Shown: positions 25,851-34,604 of the stretch, in pieces
Layout of the letters: every line of letters starts with the position of its first letter
How positions within the stretch are numbered: position 1 is the stretch's first letter
Origin: Microbulbifer sp. ALW1
Lineage (GTDB): Bacteria > Pseudomonadota > Gammaproteobacteria > Pseudomonadales > Cellvibrionaceae
DNA: 64,000 nt
Direction of reading: 5' to 3'
Assembly (NCBI RefSeq): GCF_009903625.1
Contig: NZ_CP047569.1
Location: 2,520,501 to 2,584,500, forward strand
Translations under genes and position numbers: made by a program
The notes under the pieces: model-generated
The model's database searches: none
What the model saw: only the letters and a program-made list of their open reading frames with translations
Told to the model about the DNA's origin: nothing

Positions 25851-26312
25851 GCGTCAGTTCCTGTGTCGTCTGGTTTATTTGAACGCCGCGGAGTCTAGCA
25901 GGCAGCTTTCGCTGTAAGAAATTAGAAACATTTTTGAAACATCTCTTATCCATAAAAACAGATGCACCCAAATGTAATATTTCTGTAACAAGCGAGTGGT
26001 AGGAGCCTGGGCCTGGTGCTTGTCAGTTACCGGGAGGGGCAGCGTGTGCCAACGGGTGGCTGGTGTCGCTAGCGGGTGTCGATACTGAACATCGTCACAG
26101 GGCGCGGTCACCGCTAAACATCCGCTTCAGCATAAACCGCGTATTGGGGGCGGGTAATGAATGGGCCAGAGAATGGCGCTGCGAGCTTCGAGTAGGGCTG
26201 TTTTCCCTACTGGCCTGGGGGAAGGACTCTACACCCATCGCTAGTGTGTCGCCAGTACGTCGCCAGTGATACCGCCAAGGAAGGGATTGCCGCCCCTGGC
26301 GATGGGGCAAGT
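25851..26312. other. Intergenic region upstream of the porin
   Basis: No convincing gene is present. The part nearest the porin start (25915-25990) is AT-rich and probably holds its promoter. TGTAA at 25973-25977 and 25984-25988 form a direct repeat spaced 11 bp, one helical turn, as in Pho-type boxes. The rest is GC-rich with a short repeat, GTCGCCAGT, near 26248-26268. Confidence 0.35.
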
Positions 26313-27260
26313 CTAGATTTGCTTGATCGTGAATCCGGATTGCTTCAGAAGTGCGGTGATCGAGGCATCACCCACAAGGTGGCCGGCACCAACGACAACA
26401 AACAGTGATTTGTGCTGTTGGCTGAGCGCCTCGATCTTCTTGGCCATCTCCCGGTTGCGTTGGAAAAACAGCAGTTCATACAACTTGGTAAATTCCGGGT
26501 GTTCCTTCTGCCCCTCAACAATCACCAAGTTATACAGCGCATCCTGATCGCCCGATTTCCAGGCTTTGGTGATGCGCGGGACGAAGGTGTCCATCTCGGA
26601 CAGTTGCTCCAGGGTCTGTTGCAGGTAGAGTTCCGGCTGATCCAGGCTGTTCAGCATGTGCAATTGCTGCAGGACGCTCTCCAGTTCCAGAATGGTTTTT
26701 TTGCCCCGGTGTGCTTGAGTGAGAAAGTGGCGGTCGATTCCTGCCGTGGGATCCAGCCCCCGCGCCTGCATTTCCATCAGGCTGAGGGTAATCATGGCGA
26801 TTGCCGGGCGCAGGCGATTGAAATTCTCTTCCGGCAAATTCCGTTCGCGCAACCACGCCTGGAGTTGTGCATATACCTCCGGTGAAATGTGGTTTTTCAG
26901 CTGGTCGCCCGGTGGGTACAGGGATTCGAGCATGACCTGCTGTTGCAGTTTGGGGTCAGACTCCATGGCGATGATGTCTGCCTCCACCACCAGGGCATCA
27001 CTTTTTTTATAGGCCTCTTCAATGGCGCTACGCAACGGGTAAAAGCTTTGGTCTGCAAGGTGGATAGATCCCAGTAAATACAGGGTTTGCTCGCCTTTCT
27101 TGGCTTCCAGCAATAACCCCCGGTCATTGGCCGCATTTGCGCCATTGCCGATGGTCAAAAATAGTGAGGCGGTTACATACAGCAGCCAGTTGAGGTGTCT
27201 TGTTCGACTGAAACTGGTAAATGGCATCCGTGTGGTTTTGTTATTCATCCTGTTATTCAT
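26313..27260 (-). CDS. TraB/GumN family protein
   Basis: A 315-residue exported protein of the TraB/GumN (erythromycin-esterase-like, TIKI-type) family. A basic N-terminus and hydrophobic helix (LLYVTASLFLTIGNGANA) form a signal peptide or anchor. Family signatures are TLYLLGSIHLADQSFYPL with the GxxH motif, ALVVEADI with a conserved Glu, and VVVGAGHLVG near the end. Related proteins act as metalloproteases, but the role of the bacterial members is not established. Three in-frame ATGs occur at 27260, 27248 and 27227; the first two sit inside a 12-bp direct duplication, so the start is uncertain. It stands alone on the minus strand. Confidence 0.82.
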   Translation of the reverse strand: MNNRMNNKTTRMPFTSFSRTRHLNWLLYVTASLFLTIGNGANAANDRGLLLEAKKGEQTLYLLGSIHLADQSFYPLRSAIEEAYKKSDALVVEADIIAMESDPKLQQQVMLESLYPPGDQLKNHISPEVYAQLQAWLRERNLPEENFNRLRPAIAMITLSLMEMQARGLDPTAGIDRHFLTQAHRGKKTILELESVLQQLHMLNSLDQPELYLQQTLEQLSEMDTFVPRITKAWKSGDQDALYNLVIVEGQKEHPEFTKLYELLFFQRNREMAKKIEALSQQHKSLFVVVGAGHLVGDASITALLKQSGFTIKQI

Positions 27261-27599
27261 CCTGTTCGTCTCCCGGTCTAGTTGCCCGGTTTAAATACCC
27301 AGTACATCGCCCAGTTTATCGGCAAGTCAATCGCGGGATCCATGCCTGGCGGGCATTGTCATCTGCTGGATCACGGGCAAGTCGCGAATGGCTTCTCATA
27401 TATGGAGTCGCCAATTGGCCCGGCTGTGACAAAATTCTACTGCATACCACCCGCCTTGTGACCTGGGTCGCCAATGCAAATATTGTGCGCCGTGGCGCAG
27501 AAATCAGCTGTACAATTGATCGCTTCCCGGTAGGCGCAAAATAGTGCGGGCGGGTTAAAGTGGGCTTTTGAAAAAATAGGGACGATTGTGGGGGCGGGT
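27261..27599. other. Intergenic spacer, nothing recognisable
   Basis: A 340-bp gap between the divergent TraB/GumN and glycosyltransferase genes. Short reading frames exist but none has a ribosome binding site or a recognisable product. It must hold promoters for both flanking genes; none could be fixed. Confidence 0.4.
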
Positions 27600-28799
27600 A
27601 TGCGAATAGTACAACTGGTGCCGTCATTGGAGGAGGGCGAACAGGCGTTAGAGGCGCTGGCCTTCGCGCAGGAATTGGTGCGACAGGGGCATGAATCCAT
27701 TGTGATCTCCGCAGGCGGCGCGCTGGTTTCCCGGTTGACGCTACACGGCTGTCAACACGTTAGTCTACCGGTTGACCGCAAACGCGTTTGGAACTTTCGC
27801 CTGCACCGTAAACTGCGCGAGCAATTGACGGCATCGCAGGCCGATATTTTATTTTGTCGTGGTGCCGTTTGCTCCTGGCATGGCTGGAAAGTTTGGCGTG
27901 GTTTGAACGCGGCGGCTCGCCCCCGCCTGATCACCTTGGTTCAGTCCTGGTCGCCGCCAGGTTTTTTCCGCGGCCGACGGGTGAATGCTGCGCTCGCTCG
28001 CGGGGAACTGGTGCTGGCGTCATCACGGTTGTTGGGGGCGCAATTGCAGCAGCGCTTTGGCGCCAGGCTGTCCGTTCCAGCACCGGGAGAGGTGGATGCC
28101 CCCTCGGAGTCAGTGCTCCGTATCCATTACCGGGGTGTAAACACCAGAGAACTGGATCGCAAGGCACCGGTTTCCGGACACTGGCACCAGCGATTACTGA
28201 ACGATTTCCCGCAGTTGGAAGGGCGCAACTGGTTGTTGCTACCCGGCACGATTGCACCGGGGCGGGGGCAAGAACGATTCCTGGAATTGCTCGCGGCAAT
28301 GAAGGGGGAACGGGCGGACATTTTTGGTTTGATCGTCGGCGATGTCGAGGTCGGGCAGGAAAAGTATGCCAGGGCACTGGAAAAGCGTGCGGAGTCCATG
28401 GGGCTTGGGGAGCACGTTTTGTTTCTCGGGGCGCGGCGAGATATGCGTGAGTTGTATGCCAGTGCGCGTATTACCCTCGACCTTGCAGAAAAGCCGCCAT
28501 CCAATGGTCGTATCGTCAGCGAGTCGCTGGCTATGGGGTGCCCGGCTGTGACTGCGGCCGGGCCCGGCAGCGAAATTCTTCAACAATGTTTCCCACAGGG
28601 TTTGCTGGAAAAAACCGGAGTGGAAAATCTGCTTGCTGTTTGTGTCGATATCCTGAATCGCCCCCAGCACATTGATTTCCGCGGCTTCAGTCTCGTCGAG
28701 ACGACGGCAGAGGTGGTGGGCTGGTTTCAAACGCTGCAGGAAAATACACAGCAAGCGGGCGCGCCTGATAAGCGCGATCTGACCGGCGCGACTAGCTGA
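27600..28799 (+). CDS. Glycosyltransferase (GT4-like), probable lipopolysaccharide core
   Basis: GT-B glycosyltransferase, 399 residues from ATG 27600 (GGGGGCGGG upstream; GTG 27588 in frame is possible). It begins MRIVQLVPSLEEGEQALEALAFAQELVRQGHES, the usual N-terminal domain opening. The donor domain contains LLPGTIAPGRGQERFLELLAAM, FLGARRDMRELYASARITL and the glutamate segment GRIVSESLAMGCPAVTAAGPG. The protein overlaps the convergent glycosyltransferase gene by eight bases. The nearby PagL-type lipid A enzyme suggests a role in LPS core assembly; acceptor and sugar are unknown. Confidence 0.82.
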   Translation: MRIVQLVPSLEEGEQALEALAFAQELVRQGHESIVISAGGALVSRLTLHGCQHVSLPVDRKRVWNFRLHRKLREQLTASQADILFCRGAVCSWHGWKVWRGLNAAARPRLITLVQSWSPPGFFRGRRVNAALARGELVLASSRLLGAQLQQRFGARLSVPAPGEVDAPSESVLRIHYRGVNTRELDRKAPVSGHWHQRLLNDFPQLEGRNWLLLPGTIAPGRGQERFLELLAAMKGERADIFGLIVGDVEVGQEKYARALEKRAESMGLGEHVLFLGARRDMRELYASARITLDLAEKPPSNGRIVSESLAMGCPAVTAAGPGSEILQQCFPQGLLEKTGVENLLAVCVDILNRPQHIDFRGFSLVETTAEVVGWFQTLQENTQQAGAPDKRDLTGATS

Positions 28800-29850
28800 C
28801 CAGTTGGGTGTACACCTGCCAGGTGGCTTTTGCCATCGAGTCCAGGGTGAACTCTTCTCCCGCACGGGAAAAAATCGGCGAGAAATCCTGCTCCCGGGTG
28901 GTACTGCTCAGTGCGTGGAGGATTTTTTCTGCCAGATGCGACGGCTCCTGATTGTCGAACAAGTAGGCGTCGGGCAGGTAATCAATCGCATTCCCGGCCC
29001 GGCTGGCAAGCACGGGTTTGCGGTGTAGCAGGGCTTCCAGCAGCGTGTAGGGCGTACCTTCAATAGCGGCGGGAATGATGACGAGATCGGCCGCCTGTAT
29101 AAAGTTGGCAACGCTATTATTGCCGCTGCTTCCGGAAAAAAAGGCCACGCGTTCTTCGATATCCAGCTGTTGAACCTGTTGTTGCAGGTTGTCTTTCTCC
29201 GGGCCATCGCCCAGTACCAGCAGGCGCACACCTGACAGCAATGGCATGGCGGCAATTAGTTGATCGACGCCACGGGCTTTTATCAGCCGGCTGGCAATCA
29301 ATAGCGTTGGCTTGTCTTCTACTGGCAGCGGCAGTATCGGCGTGTTTGCTGCGGGAGCGGACAGTTCTACACCATTGGGAATGATCTGCCAGTCCAACTT
29401 GGAATTGGCCACGGTATTGTGGCTGATGGCGATGCGCGCATCAAAAGCGCTGGCGAGCTTGTCCCGGGGGTGTCTTACATTGTGCCGGGTGATGACCTGT
29501 CGACAATCGGTATAGGGTTGCACTGCAGCGAGTAATTGCGCGGATTTTGATCCGTGGCCGTGGGTAATCTGATATCCCCCTTTGCGGATCAGGTTGGCCA
29601 GTCGCCAGACCAGGTTGGGGTGGTGCCGACTGCGGTCAGTATTGAGCGGGATAAACTGGATTTTCTCGTCCAGAGTTGGCAGGTATCTGGGGTGTGCAAT
29701 GACGGCCACCTGGGTATCGGTGTTTTGTGCCTGCCAGCGCGACAGGTCGGCGACATGCTTTTCCAGGCTGCCGTGTTCACGGCTGGCAATCAAATGACAG
29801 ATGGCTTGAATCATACGGCTAAACGTCCGATGTCGCTGCTGCGCCGTCAT
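28792..29850 (-). CDS. Glycosyltransferase (GT4-like)
   Basis: GT-B glycosyltransferase of up to 352 residues. The family opening IQAICHLIASREHGSLEKHV suggests the true start may be the second Met (ATG at 29814), as the first 12 residues (MTAQQRHRTFSR) do not fit. The acceptor domain has GGYQITHGHGSKSAQLL; the donor domain has IIPNGVELS, LLIASRLIKARGVDQLIAAM, LLVLGDGPEKDNLQQQV and IPAAIEGTPYTLLEALLHRKPVLASRAGN. It faces the other glycosyltransferase with an eight-base overlap. A role in lipopolysaccharide or another envelope glycan is inferred. Confidence 0.82.
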   Translation of the reverse strand: MTAQQRHRTFSRMIQAICHLIASREHGSLEKHVADLSRWQAQNTDTQVAVIAHPRYLPTLDEKIQFIPLNTDRSRHHPNLVWRLANLIRKGGYQITHGHGSKSAQLLAAVQPYTDCRQVITRHNVRHPRDKLASAFDARIAISHNTVANSKLDWQIIPNGVELSAPAANTPILPLPVEDKPTLLIASRLIKARGVDQLIAAMPLLSGVRLLVLGDGPEKDNLQQQVQQLDIEERVAFFSGSSGNNSVANFIQAADLVIIPAAIEGTPYTLLEALLHRKPVLASRAGNAIDYLPDAYLFDNQEPSHLAEKILHALSSTTREQDFSPIFSRAGEEFTLDSMAKATWQVYTQLVS

Positions 29851-30076
29851 TGGGTTGATCGATAGGAATTATCGGGTTTGGGCTGGATATTCAGTGGCTG
29901 CAATATCTTTACGGCGCCAGATTGGCCGATTGCCAACGGTGGCCAATTCGGCGATGTCCATATTCTGATGGTTTTGTGTGACAGTTTTATATCGACGCGG
30001 GACTGTTTTGTGTTGGGCGTTTAGGGAGGGCGGTTTTGCCGTTTGATAAACATTATTGTCGAACAGGTGCTGTTGA

Positions 30077-30649
30077 TCAGAATTTGGTGTGCCAGTTCAG
30101 CGAGGCAAAGTCGAATCCCGGGTTGGGAGTGTTGGTGTAACCATTGGAAAAATGGCTGTAGCGCAGCGATACGGTATTGCCGCTTTGCAGGGTGTAGCCG
30201 GCAGCAAAGTGCAGCGAAAAATTCAGATTGGTGGACAGGTCAATTGCACCAAAGCTGCGCTCGGTCAGGTAGGCAGCACCGATGCCGACTTCGCCAAAGA
30301 TGCCCTGTGCTTCTATGCGGGGGTACCAGCGCACTACCGGTTTCAGCTCCCAGATCTGTTGCTTCTGATCCTGTCCTTCATGCTCTTCCCACATGTAGCT
30401 GTAGCTGACTTGCGCCCACCACTGCAGGTGGTGGTTGCTGGGGTAATCGTAAAACTGATAGGACCAGTTGGCGCCCACCATCTCGGCGCTGGCAATGGAT
30501 TTCTGCTGAATCAGCGCGTTATTCAGTCCTTTGCCACCACTCAGGATAAGTTCCTGATCCCCTTTTTCTGCACGCAACTCAGGCGCCAGTGCAAGTCCGA
30601 ATATCAGTACCAGGGTAGAAATGTGATGGGGAGTGGAGGGAAAAGGCAT
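30077..30649 (-). CDS. pagL: PagL-type lipid A 3-O-deacylase
   Basis: Outer-membrane eight-stranded barrel esterase, 190 residues, predicted to remove the 3-O acyl chain of lipid A. It has a signal peptide (to about ELRA, residue 27), amphipathic strands, and the catalytic block YSHFSNGYTNTPNPGFDFASL, in which the His-x-Ser pair is intact. The acidic triad residue is Asp here where the Pseudomonas enzyme has Glu in the equivalent GIE position. It ends in WHTKF, an outer-membrane C-terminal signal. It lies beside two glycosyltransferase genes, which supports a lipid A/LPS context, and behind a sigma-factor gene from which a terminator separates it. Confidence 0.83.
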   Translation of the reverse strand: MPFPSTPHHISTLVLIFGLALAPELRAEKGDQELILSGGKGLNNALIQQKSIASAEMVGANWSYQFYDYPSNHHLQWWAQVSYSYMWEEHEGQDQKQQIWELKPVVRWYPRIEAQGIFGEVGIGAAYLTERSFGAIDLSTNLNFSLHFAAGYTLQSGNTVSLRYSHFSNGYTNTPNPGFDFASLNWHTKF

Positions 30650-30724
30650 GAAGCAATCGCCAGTTATCGCTGTTAGAGGCTTGTCAGTGCAAGATTAGCC
30701 GGATTTGCGCTAATCGCAAGAGAA

Positions 30725-30747
30725 GCAGCCCGGCGTTGCCGGGCTGC
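30725..30747 (-). terminator. Hairpin after the sigma-factor gene
   Basis: GCAGCCCGGC and GCCGGGCTGC form a perfect 10-bp stem with a 3-nt loop. On the minus strand it is followed by TTCTCTT, an imperfect U tract. Confidence 0.75.
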
Positions 30748-30783
30748 GGATTGGTTATCTTACCGGAAGGGGCAGGGCGTGCA

Positions 30784-32001
30784 CTATCGCCACTGGCGTT
30801 TCAGTTGCCTGAGTGCATCGGAATGCAGTTGTCGTGCCCGCTCCTGGCTGAGCCCCAGTTGTTCCCCGATAACGCGAAAGGAGCAATCGCGGTCGGAGAT
30901 CAGACCGTAGCGCAAGCTCAGTACCGTTCGTTGCCTGGGAGGCAACTTGGCCACCGCTTCCCGCAACCGCTGGGCGAGCTCTTGATTGGAGACCAGCTCA
31001 TCGGTATTGAACAGCTCATTGGCCGGGGCATAGTCCAGCCGAGTGCTGCTCTGGTCGTCCGCAATCGGGTCATCCAGAGAACCGGTGGGGCCGGGTAATT
31101 TCAGCAGGCTTTGCACCCGCTCCAGATCCAGGCCTGTCTGCTTGGCAATGTTGTCATCGGAAGCAGGCAGGCCTTCCGAGCGCACCTGGTTGATGGCGCG
31201 ATAGATGCTGCGCAGGTCGTCCTGGACATTGGCGGGTTGCCGCACCAGGTCGTCATTGCGCCGCAAGGTGAGCTGGATTTCCTGCTGAATCCACCAGTAG
31301 GCATAGGTGGAAAAGCGGTAACCCATCTGGGGTTTGAAGCGTTCGATGGCTTTCATCAGGCCCACATTGCCTTCCTGAATCAGGTCGATAAACGGCACTG
31401 AGGGGTTGCGAAAGCGTTTGGCAATGGCGATGACCAATCGCAGGTTGCACTGGATCAGCTTCTTCCGCTGTGCCTTGAAGCGCTTCATCAGGTTTTGCAG
31501 CGAGCTGCGGTCCCGTTGGGAGATATTGCCACTGGCCAGTAACTCGTCGGTTTTGGCGATAATCAGGCCGTGGTCATAAGCTCCGGTGCTGCCTCGCTGT
31601 TCGACGCCCTCACTGCGGAGGTCGACCAGTGTCACTCCGCGTTTCTGCAACAGGGCAATGATCTTGTCCTCCAGCTCCCGGAGCAGGCAGGTGGTGGTGT
31701 GCTCATCCTCAGGGGTCAGCAGGTCGAGCCGATACAGGTGCTTGAGGTAGTTCTGCATCGGCGTGCCGACATTTTCGCCGAGGGATTCGCCAGACGATGG
31801 TTCGTCCTCTGATAGATCCGGGCGGGCCCGGGTGGATTGGGCCGAGTCCTCTTGTGAGAAGTCATCCCCGGCCAGATTGTTGCTATTTTCCTTCAGCCAT
31901 TCGTCATCCCTGGAGTCGGTATTTACTCGGGACAAAGTCTGAACCTTATGCTGTGGCCAAACGGTGCAGTCTTCTCCACCGTTTGAGCTGCCGTAAAACA
32001 A
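30784..32001 (-). CDS. Sigma-70 family factor, RpoS/RpoD-like with an extra segment
   Basis: Group-2-like RNA polymerase sigma factor, up to 405 residues. Region 1.2 (PMQNYLKHLYRLDLLTPEDEH), region 2 (NLRLVIAIAKRF, DLIQEGNVGLMKAIERF, YRFSTYAYWWIQQEI), region 3 and region 4 (LPPRQRTVLSLRYGL, GEQLGLSQERARQLHSDALRQL) are all clear. Between regions 1.2 and 2 lies an insertion of about 60 residues (around 105-165) absent from RpoS. There is no nlpD neighbour, which normally marks rpoS, so it is probably an additional stationary-phase or stress sigma. The start is uncertain: TTG 32001 has AAAGGA nine bases upstream, and TTG 31935 follows an AAGG. No ATG fits before region 1.2. The first 75 residues are acidic and low in complexity. 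Confidence 0.8.
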   Translation of the reverse strand: MFYGSSNGGEDCTVWPQHKVQTLSRVNTDSRDDEWLKENSNNLAGDDFSQEDSAQSTRARPDLSEDEPSSGESLGENVGTPMQNYLKHLYRLDLLTPEDEHTTTCLLRELEDKIIALLQKRGVTLVDLRSEGVEQRGSTGAYDHGLIIAKTDELLASGNISQRDRSSLQNLMKRFKAQRKKLIQCNLRLVIAIAKRFRNPSVPFIDLIQEGNVGLMKAIERFKPQMGYRFSTYAYWWIQQEIQLTLRRNDDLVRQPANVQDDLRSIYRAINQVRSEGLPASDDNIAKQTGLDLERVQSLLKLPGPTGSLDDPIADDQSSTRLDYAPANELFNTDELVSNQELAQRLREAVAKLPPRQRTVLSLRYGLISDRDCSFRVIGEQLGLSQERARQLHSDALRQLKRQWR

Positions 32002-32273
32002 CCGGCGTCATCCTTTCGCAGGACTGTGACATGGCGCGGTAATTGCCATGTGGACAAATTGACTATAGATGAAGGTTGAAAGGTGCGCCGGAAAAAGCGG
32101 GATTAAACTGGACTGAAGAGTTCTAAACCGGGACGCGGAGGACAAATGGGAAAGGCAACAGGAGAGGATGTCTTAGCGGGGCGTGGGAAATAGCGTCAGG
32201 TTATAACCACATCAGGGCTCTAGCTATAACCGTGCCAACTATGCCGATAGCTCTGTCGAGAGCAATTTAGTGG

Positions 32274-32726
32274 CTACTGAATGCGTTTGACCCGCAGTGA
32301 GCGGCCGCCGGTTTCTTTGCGCATTAAATAAGAGCCTAAAGCGCCGCGCTGAATGGTGACCTGCTCGCCGCCTTTCCAGAAATTCCGGGTACTGCTGCCT
32401 ACCTGACGCCACACCTGGCCGTTATCCAGGGTGAAGGTGAACTTTCCGTGCACACCTTCTTCGGCACTGACAATCTTTGCGGTGATGGCCTCTGGTGCTT
32501 CTTCAATCACCTGTTGCTGCTCCTGCCCAAACTGCTGCTCGGCATGTTGGCGGAGGCTGCCACTGATTTTGTCGTAGCAGGCGAGCCGCTTGTCGTTATC
32601 GCTGAACTGGCTGCACTGCTGCAGTTGCTCTTTGAGGGATTCGGCGATGGCCTGGTGCCCGGGGATCAGCAGGGCGGTCAGGAATAAGGGCAAGGTGATC
32701 GAATGGGCGGGGGATATTTTTCTCAT
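32274..32726 (-). CDS. Exported protein with RLACYD motif
   Basis: A 150-residue protein with a signal peptide (cleavage near AIA, residue 28) followed by a CSQF-x6-RLACYDKI segment holding two Cys. This N-terminal signature recurs in many small periplasmic proteins of gammaproteobacteria, some linked to type VI secretion. A Gln/Glu-rich linker (QQFGQEQQQVIEEAPE) leads to a beta-rich C-terminal part (FTFTLDNGQVWRQVGSSTRNFWKGGEQVTIQRGALGSYLM) that resembles a small SH3-like barrel. Nothing in the neighbourhood indicates a secretion system. The function is unknown. Confidence 0.72.
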   Translation of the reverse strand: MRKISPAHSITLPLFLTALLIPGHQAIAESLKEQLQQCSQFSDNDKRLACYDKISGSLRQHAEQQFGQEQQQVIEEAPEAITAKIVSAEEGVHGKFTFTLDNGQVWRQVGSSTRNFWKGGEQVTIQRGALGSYLMRKETGGRSLRVKRIQ

Positions 32727-32891
32727 AATGTCAGTTCCGATCGTTGAGTTCCGCTGATTCTGTCCTAGTGCGGCTTATTGGACAAATCAAATTGAGTTGC
32801 CTGTCACATTCCCCCTGGCTGTGCCGTGGAACAATGGTGTCGCTTAAGCTGTTAAAAAATAACCATAAAGCAACACTGTCAGGGGTTAACA

Positions 32892-33269
32892 ATGAATAAA
32901 TTAGTCGTTCCCGCTATCGCTATTGCCGCCATCGGCGCTTATTTTTACTACACCAATCTGGATGCGCCTGCGGCTGAGCCACAGCCGGTCGCGGTGGAAG
33001 AGCGCATTGTAGAGGACCTGGATGCCGCCGTCGCGGAAGCTAAAGCCGCCGGTGCCAAGGTGAGTCAGTCTGCTGAGGAAATGATGGCTTCTGCTGAGGG
33101 CGATGTTTTTGCGGATGTCCCCGAGGCTATGGGGCATGCGTTGGACGAAACATCTGAGTCCGTTGCCGGGGCTGTCGATGACGCTGCAGAAGCAGCATCC
33201 GACGCAGCGGAAGAAGTGATGGACGAAGTGGTGGAAGCCGCGGAAGAGGTGGATCATTCGCAGGAGTGA
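32892..33269 (+). CDS. Small acidic membrane-anchored protein, function unknown
   Basis: 125 residues. One N-terminal hydrophobic helix (LVVPAIAIAAIGAYFYYTNL) is followed by a very acidic, Ala/Glu-rich tail (AVDDAAEAASDAAEEVMDEVVEAAEEVDHSQE) likely to form a long helix or coiled coil in the periplasm. There is no Cys and no recognised domain. AGGGG lies just before ATG 32892. A strong terminator follows 24 bp after the stop, so the gene is a real single-gene unit. A role as envelope spacer or stress protein is possible but unsupported. Confidence 0.65.
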   Translation: MNKLVVPAIAIAAIGAYFYYTNLDAPAAEPQPVAVEERIVEDLDAAVAEAKAAGAKVSQSAEEMMASAEGDVFADVPEAMGHALDETSESVAGAVDDAAEAASDAAEEVMDEVVEAAEEVDHSQE

Positions 33270-33293
33270 TGTGGGCCAGGTGTACACTGTCCT

Positions 33294-33338
33294 CCAAACA
33301 AAAAAATACCCGGAATTTCCGGGTATTTTTTTGTTTGG
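33294..33338. terminator. Perfect 20-bp bidirectional terminator
   Basis: Arms 33294-33313 and 33319-33338 are fully complementary around a 5-nt AATTT loop. Each arm contains a seven-base A or T run next to a TACCCGG core. It serves the small acidic protein gene on the plus strand and murQ on the minus strand. Confidence 0.93.
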
Positions 33339-33352
33339 AGTTTCTTCTGGTG

Positions 33353-34291
33353 CTAGCTGGTGTCTTTGCCGCTGCCGTCCAATTTTTGCAGGGCAAGCCG
33401 CAAGAAACCATCGGCAGCTTTGAGAGCTGTTTCCGCAGGTGCGCGGTCGAGGCCGCTCAAAATCATCATGATGGCCAGCTTGGCGTTGTGGTCACACAAC
33501 TCCAGTACCCGATCGGCCTCTTCATAGCTGGCACCCGTGGCTTCCACCACAATGCGGCGGGTGCGATCCACCAGTTTCTGGTTGGTTGCCTTCACATCCA
33601 CCATCAGGTTGTAAAAACTTTTGCCGATGCGGATCATGCTGGCGGTGGTGATCATGTTCAGCACCAGCTTTTGCGCGGTACCCGCTTTCATTCGGGTGGA
33701 GCCGGTAAGAATCTCGGGGCCCACTTCGGGCAAAATGGCAATATCGGCTTCTTTGGCGATGGCCGCGGACTTGTTGCAGGCGAGGGCGACGGTGGTACAG
33801 CCAAGGCTGCGGGCGTAGCGCAACCCGCCGGTGACATAGGGCGTGCGCCCGCTGGCGGCGATACCGACAACGACATCCTTCCCCTGTAGCTCGATACGCT
33901 TCAGGTCGGCCTCACCCAACGCGGGGTCGTCTTCCGCCCCTTCCTGTGCGCGGTGCACGGCGGCTTCTCCCCCGGCAATCAGCGGGATAACCATACCTTC
34001 CGGTACACCATAGGTGGGGGGGCATTCCACGGCGTCCAGCAGGCCGATACGGCCACTGGTACCGGCCCCCATATAAATCAGGCGGCCGCCGCTTTTGAAC
34101 GCGGTGACGGCGGCGTCCACGGCCTGGGCGATTTCCGGTAGTAACTGCCGTACCACGCCGGGAACGCTGCTGTCGGCATCATTGATTTTTTCCAGTATGC
34201 CCAACGTTGGCAGCAGGTCGATGTCCTGGGTGTCCGGGTTGCGGGCTTCACTGGCCAGGGATCCGAGTTCGTTTGAGAGCAATGTATTCAT
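33353..34291 (-). CDS. murQ: N-acetylmuramic acid 6-phosphate etherase
   Basis: Cytoplasmic lyase, 312 residues, that removes the lactyl ether of MurNAc-6-phosphate to give GlcNAc-6-phosphate in cell-wall recycling. The SIS domain is clear: [29 protein letters not shown] with the catalytic Glu in the DAVECPPT region, then [15 protein letters not shown], and [28 protein letters not shown]. The C-terminal helical part is complete. The gene is alone on the minus strand with no murP or anmK beside it. An inverted repeat at 34343-34372 upstream may be an operator. A MupP-type phosphatase acting on the same substrate is encoded 1.1 kb upstream, which is unusual. Confidence 0.94.
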   Translation of the reverse strand: MNTLLSNELGSLASEARNPDTQDIDLLPTLGILEKINDADSSVPGVVRQLLPEIAQAVDAAVTAFKSGGRLIYMGAGTSGRIGLLDAVECPPTYGVPEGMVIPLIAGGEAAVHRAQEGAEDDPALGEADLKRIELQGKDVVVGIAASGRTPYVTGGLRYARSLGCTTVALACNKSAAIAKEADIAILPEVGPEILTGSTRMKAGTAQKLVLNMITTASMIRIGKSFYNLMVDVKATNQKLVDRTRRIVVEATGASYEEADRVLELCDHNAKLAIMMILSGLDRAPAETALKAADGFLRLALQKLDGSGKDTS

Positions 34292-34342
34292 ATCCCCCTC
34301 GCCGATCCGGCGCGAACTTGTTGTTTCGGTTTGCCAGCGTAC

Positions 34343-34372
34343 CGGTAAATAGAGAACGGATAGCGTTTACCG
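34343..34372. promoter_or_regulatory. Inverted repeat upstream of murQ
   Basis: CGGTAAA at 34343-34349 and TTTACCG at 34366-34372 form a 7-bp inverted repeat with a 16-bp spacer, 52 bp from the murQ start. It may be an operator for a MurR-like or other regulator; the evidence is symmetry only. Confidence 0.3.
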
Positions 34373-34552
34373 ATACATCTACTGGCAAAAGTCCCGGCAA
34401 ACACAAGCCGGTGAAATAGTGTAATCCCCCGTATTGAGGGGCACCACTGGATCGGCTGTCGCTAATCGTATATTTCCGGGAGTTATTAACCACATCCGGC
34501 TAACCACATACGGTAAGTCACCGATGCATTTATCAAATCGGGACCAATTGGC

Positions 34553-34577
34553 GGGGAAGGGGGAAGGGGGAGGGGGG
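34553..34577 (+). other. G-quadruplex-forming tract in a gene-free region
   Basis: On the plus strand four G runs of 4, 5, 5 and 6 bases are separated by AA, AA and A. This is a near-ideal intramolecular G-quadruplex motif. It is followed by a 12-nt repeat (GGGGCTGGAAAT, twice). The 353-bp gap between murQ and yciK (34292-34644) also holds the murQ promoter region and the yciK terminator, and no gene. Confidence 0.7.
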
Positions 34578-34604
34578 CTGGAAATGGGGCTGGAAATGGA
34601 AAGA

